The notes beneath the pieces are model-generated. The model saw nothing but the letters and a program-made list of their open reading frames with translations. It made no database searches and was not told where the DNA came from. From Dehalococcoidales bacterium (GTDB lineage Bacteria > Chloroflexota > Dehalococcoidia > Dehalococcoidales > UBA2162), in contig CP070645.1 in the NCBI GenBank assembly GCA_020354275.1, forward strand, positions 917,663 to 941,204: DNA of 23,542 nt. The letters are read 5' to 3'. This document shows, in pieces, positions 21,848-23,542 of this stretch. The position numbers and the translations under genes were made by a program. The stretch's first letter is position 1. Each line of letters opens with the position of its first letter.

Positions 21848-23542
21848 ATGCCTGCAGGTCGTAAGACCATTGTCTGGTTTAATGAGGTCTGTAAAGACGA
21901 TGTAGCCCTGGTTGGTGGGAAAGGAGCCAACCTCGGCGAAATGACACAAGCTGGCATACCCGTCCCGCCAGGTTTTATTGTAACTTCCGACACCTATTTT
22001 AATTTCCTGCAGCAGACAGGAATTATTGATAGAATCAGGGAATTGCTGGTCCCGGTGGATATTGATGACAGCAGACAGCTTCAGGATGTTGCCGCTCAGG
22101 TCAGGGAGGTTATCTCCAAGGCCCCCATGCCAGTAGAAATTGCCGGGGAAATCCGGCAAGCTTACGTTAAAATGGGTAAAGGGCTGGTAGCAGTCCGCTC
22201 CTCGGCTACCGCCGAAGACCTGCCCGAAGCCTCCTTCGCCGGTCAGCAGAGGACGTTTCTCAATATAGAGGGCGAAGAAGAGGTGGTAAATGCCGTTCAG
22301 GGGTGCTGGGCTTCACTTTTTGAAGCCAGGGCCATATTCTACAGAGAACAGCAAAATTTCGACCACTTCAAGGTAGGCATTGCCGTCCCGGTACAACGAA
22401 TGGTGCAATCAGAAGCCTCCGGAGTAATGTTTACCTTGGAACCGGTAACCAGCGATAGAAGCCAGATTGCTATTGAAGCCATCCTCGGACTCGGTGAAAT
22501 GATTGTCTCCGGTGACGTGACGCCGGATACCTATATTGTTAGCAAAGACGGGCTGGAAATTACCAGCAAGGAGATTGCTAAGCAAGAATGGAAAATGATA
22601 AGGGATGACTCAGGCAAGGGGGAGGATACCAATATTAAAGTAACGCTTAGTCCTGAGGAGCAAGCCAATCAGAAAATAGACGATGATGATATTATCGCGC
22701 TGGCCAAATTGGGCCAGCGGCTGGAAGATTGGTACCAGTTTCCCCAGGATATCGAATGGGCTAAAGAGGACAACACGCTATATATTGTCCAGACCCGGCC
22801 GGTAACCACCATCAAGGAACAAACCACCGAAACCAAACACGAGATTACAGCCCCGGTATTGCTATCAGGAGCACCGGCCAGTCCGGGGATTGCCTCCGGA
22901 CCGGTCAAACTGGTACCGGATGCCTCTGAAATAGATAAGGTCAAAGAGGGGGATATCCTGATTGCCGAGATGACCACTCCTGACTTTGTCCCGGCAATGA
23001 AACGGGCTGTCGCCATCGTTACCGACCGCGGCGGCCGGACTGCCCATGCTGCTATTGTCAGCCGGGAGCTGGGCATACCCTGCGTTGTCGGTACGGGACA
23101 GTCCATGGCAATCTTAAAAGACGGGCAGGTAATAACCGTTGACGGCACCAACGGCAAGGTTTATGACGGCAGGATAGAAATCGAGGTAAAAGCCGAAACA
23201 CGGTCTGAAGTAAGGATAAAGACCAGAACCAAACTGCTGGTCAACCTGGCCCAGCCGGAACTAGTCGACAGGGTAGCCTCCCGCGATGTGGACGGCATCG
23301 GCCTGCTCAGGGCTGAGTTTATGGTAGCTCAAATCGGCGAGCACCCAAGCCATATGATCAAGGAAAACCGGGGTGATGAGTTTGTTGATAAACTCGCCGA
23401 GGGTTTGACCATGTTCGTCAAAGCTTTCCACCCCCGCCAGGTGGTATACCGCACCAACGATTTCAAGACCAACGAGTACCGAGCTCTTAAAGGCGGCGAG
23501 GAATATGAAGAAGTTGAAGAAAACCCCATGCTTGGTTACCGC
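21848..23542 (+). CDS. ppsA: Phosphoenolpyruvate synthase, 3' end missing
   Basis: The first 565 residues of a longer enzyme that makes PEP, AMP and phosphate from pyruvate and ATP, feeding gluconeogenesis. The ATG at 21848 follows AGAGG by 7 bases. The ATP-grasp domain spans about 8-330, with VGGKGANLGEM, AVRSSATAEDLPEASFAGQQ and IVQTRPVTT. The mobile phosphohistidine domain holds H400 in GGRTAHAAIVSRELGIPCVV. The C-terminal PEP/pyruvate barrel begins about 455 with TKLLVNLAQPE and GIGLLRAEFMV and is cut by the window edge. PEP synthase is favoured over pyruvate phosphate dikinase by the SSATAEDLPEASFAGQ region. It diverges from the nuclease-domain gene. Confidence 0.95.
   Translation, partial: MPAGRKTIVWFNEVCKDDVALVGGKGANLGEMTQAGIPVPPGFIVTSDTYFNFLQQTGIIDRIRELLVPVDIDDSRQLQDVAAQVREVISKAPMPVEIAGEIRQAYVKMGKGLVAVRSSATAEDLPEASFAGQQRTFLNIEGEEEVVNAVQGCWASLFEARAIFYREQQNFDHFKVGIAVPVQRMVQSEASGVMFTLEPVTSDRSQIAIEAILGLGEMIVSGDVTPDTYIVSKDGLEITSKEIAKQEWKMIRDDSGKGEDTNIKVTLSPEEQANQKIDDDDIIALAKLGQRLEDWYQFPQDIEWAKEDNTLYIVQTRPVTTIKEQTTETKHEITAPVLLSGAPASPGIASGPVKLVPDASEIDKVKEGDILIAEMTTPDFVPAMKRAVAIVTDRGGRTAHAAIVSRELGIPCVVGTGQSMAILKDGQVITVDGTNGKVYDGRIEIEVKAETRSEVRIKTRTKLLVNLAQPELVDRVASRDVDGIGLLRAEFMVAQIGEHPSHMIKENRGDEFVDKLAEGLTMFVKAFHPRQVVYRTNDFKTNEYRALKGGEEYEEVEENPMLGYR

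Overview
The window reads as a chromosomal segment of a free-living bacterium with roughly balanced base composition. It carries bacterial housekeeping genes (F-type ATP synthase, RF2, ribosomal protein S16, RimM, PEP synthase) and no phage, transposon, CRISPR array, tRNA or rRNA that I can see. I lean towards Chloroflexota, Dehalococcoidia-like. That rests only on the general look of the proteins and the mix of hypothetical membrane proteins, so it is an inference that needs a database search.

Layout. Positions 1-69 are the 3' end of a MATE efflux gene, followed by a complete tandem MATE paralog (385-1809, +). A minus-strand stretch follows: a DUF4870-type membrane protein, radC, a HAD phosphatase and a secreted HExxH peptidase. 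A LOG-family gene (6147-6830, +) runs convergent to prfB (RF2). prfB spans 8002-6895 on the minus strand only if the programmed +1 frameshift at CTTTGAC is included. Endonuclease V (minus) and the rpsP operon (plus) diverge from two well-formed promoters at 8795-8864. The plus-strand series is rpsP, khpA, two tandem paralogs of a zinc-ribbon/membrane/PQQ-like propeller protein, then rimM. Both propeller genes appear to start at non-ATG/GTG/TTG codons (ATA and ATT).

From 20893 down to 13160 on the minus strand lies a complete F1Fo ATP synthase operon in the order atpZ-atpB-atpE-[35-aa membrane ORF]-atpF-[123-aa four-helix membrane protein]-atpH-atpA-atpG-atpD-atpC. The two unidentified membrane proteins and a repetitive charged tail on AtpA are the oddities. 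Upstream, a strong rho-independent terminator (21012-21043) separates the operon from a bifunctional-nuclease-domain gene. That gene diverges from a PEP synthase gene that runs off the right end. An 11-bp perfect inverted repeat sits between their promoters.

Expression. Some genes have good Shine-Dalgarno sites. Others (nfi, the HExxH peptidase, perhaps radC and atpZ) have none, but a promoter-like -35/-10 pair ends 6-9 bases before the ATG, as expected for leaderless mRNAs. The most unusual observations are the ATA/ATT starts, the extra membrane ORFs inside the ATP synthase operon, the AtpA tail and the leaderless pattern.
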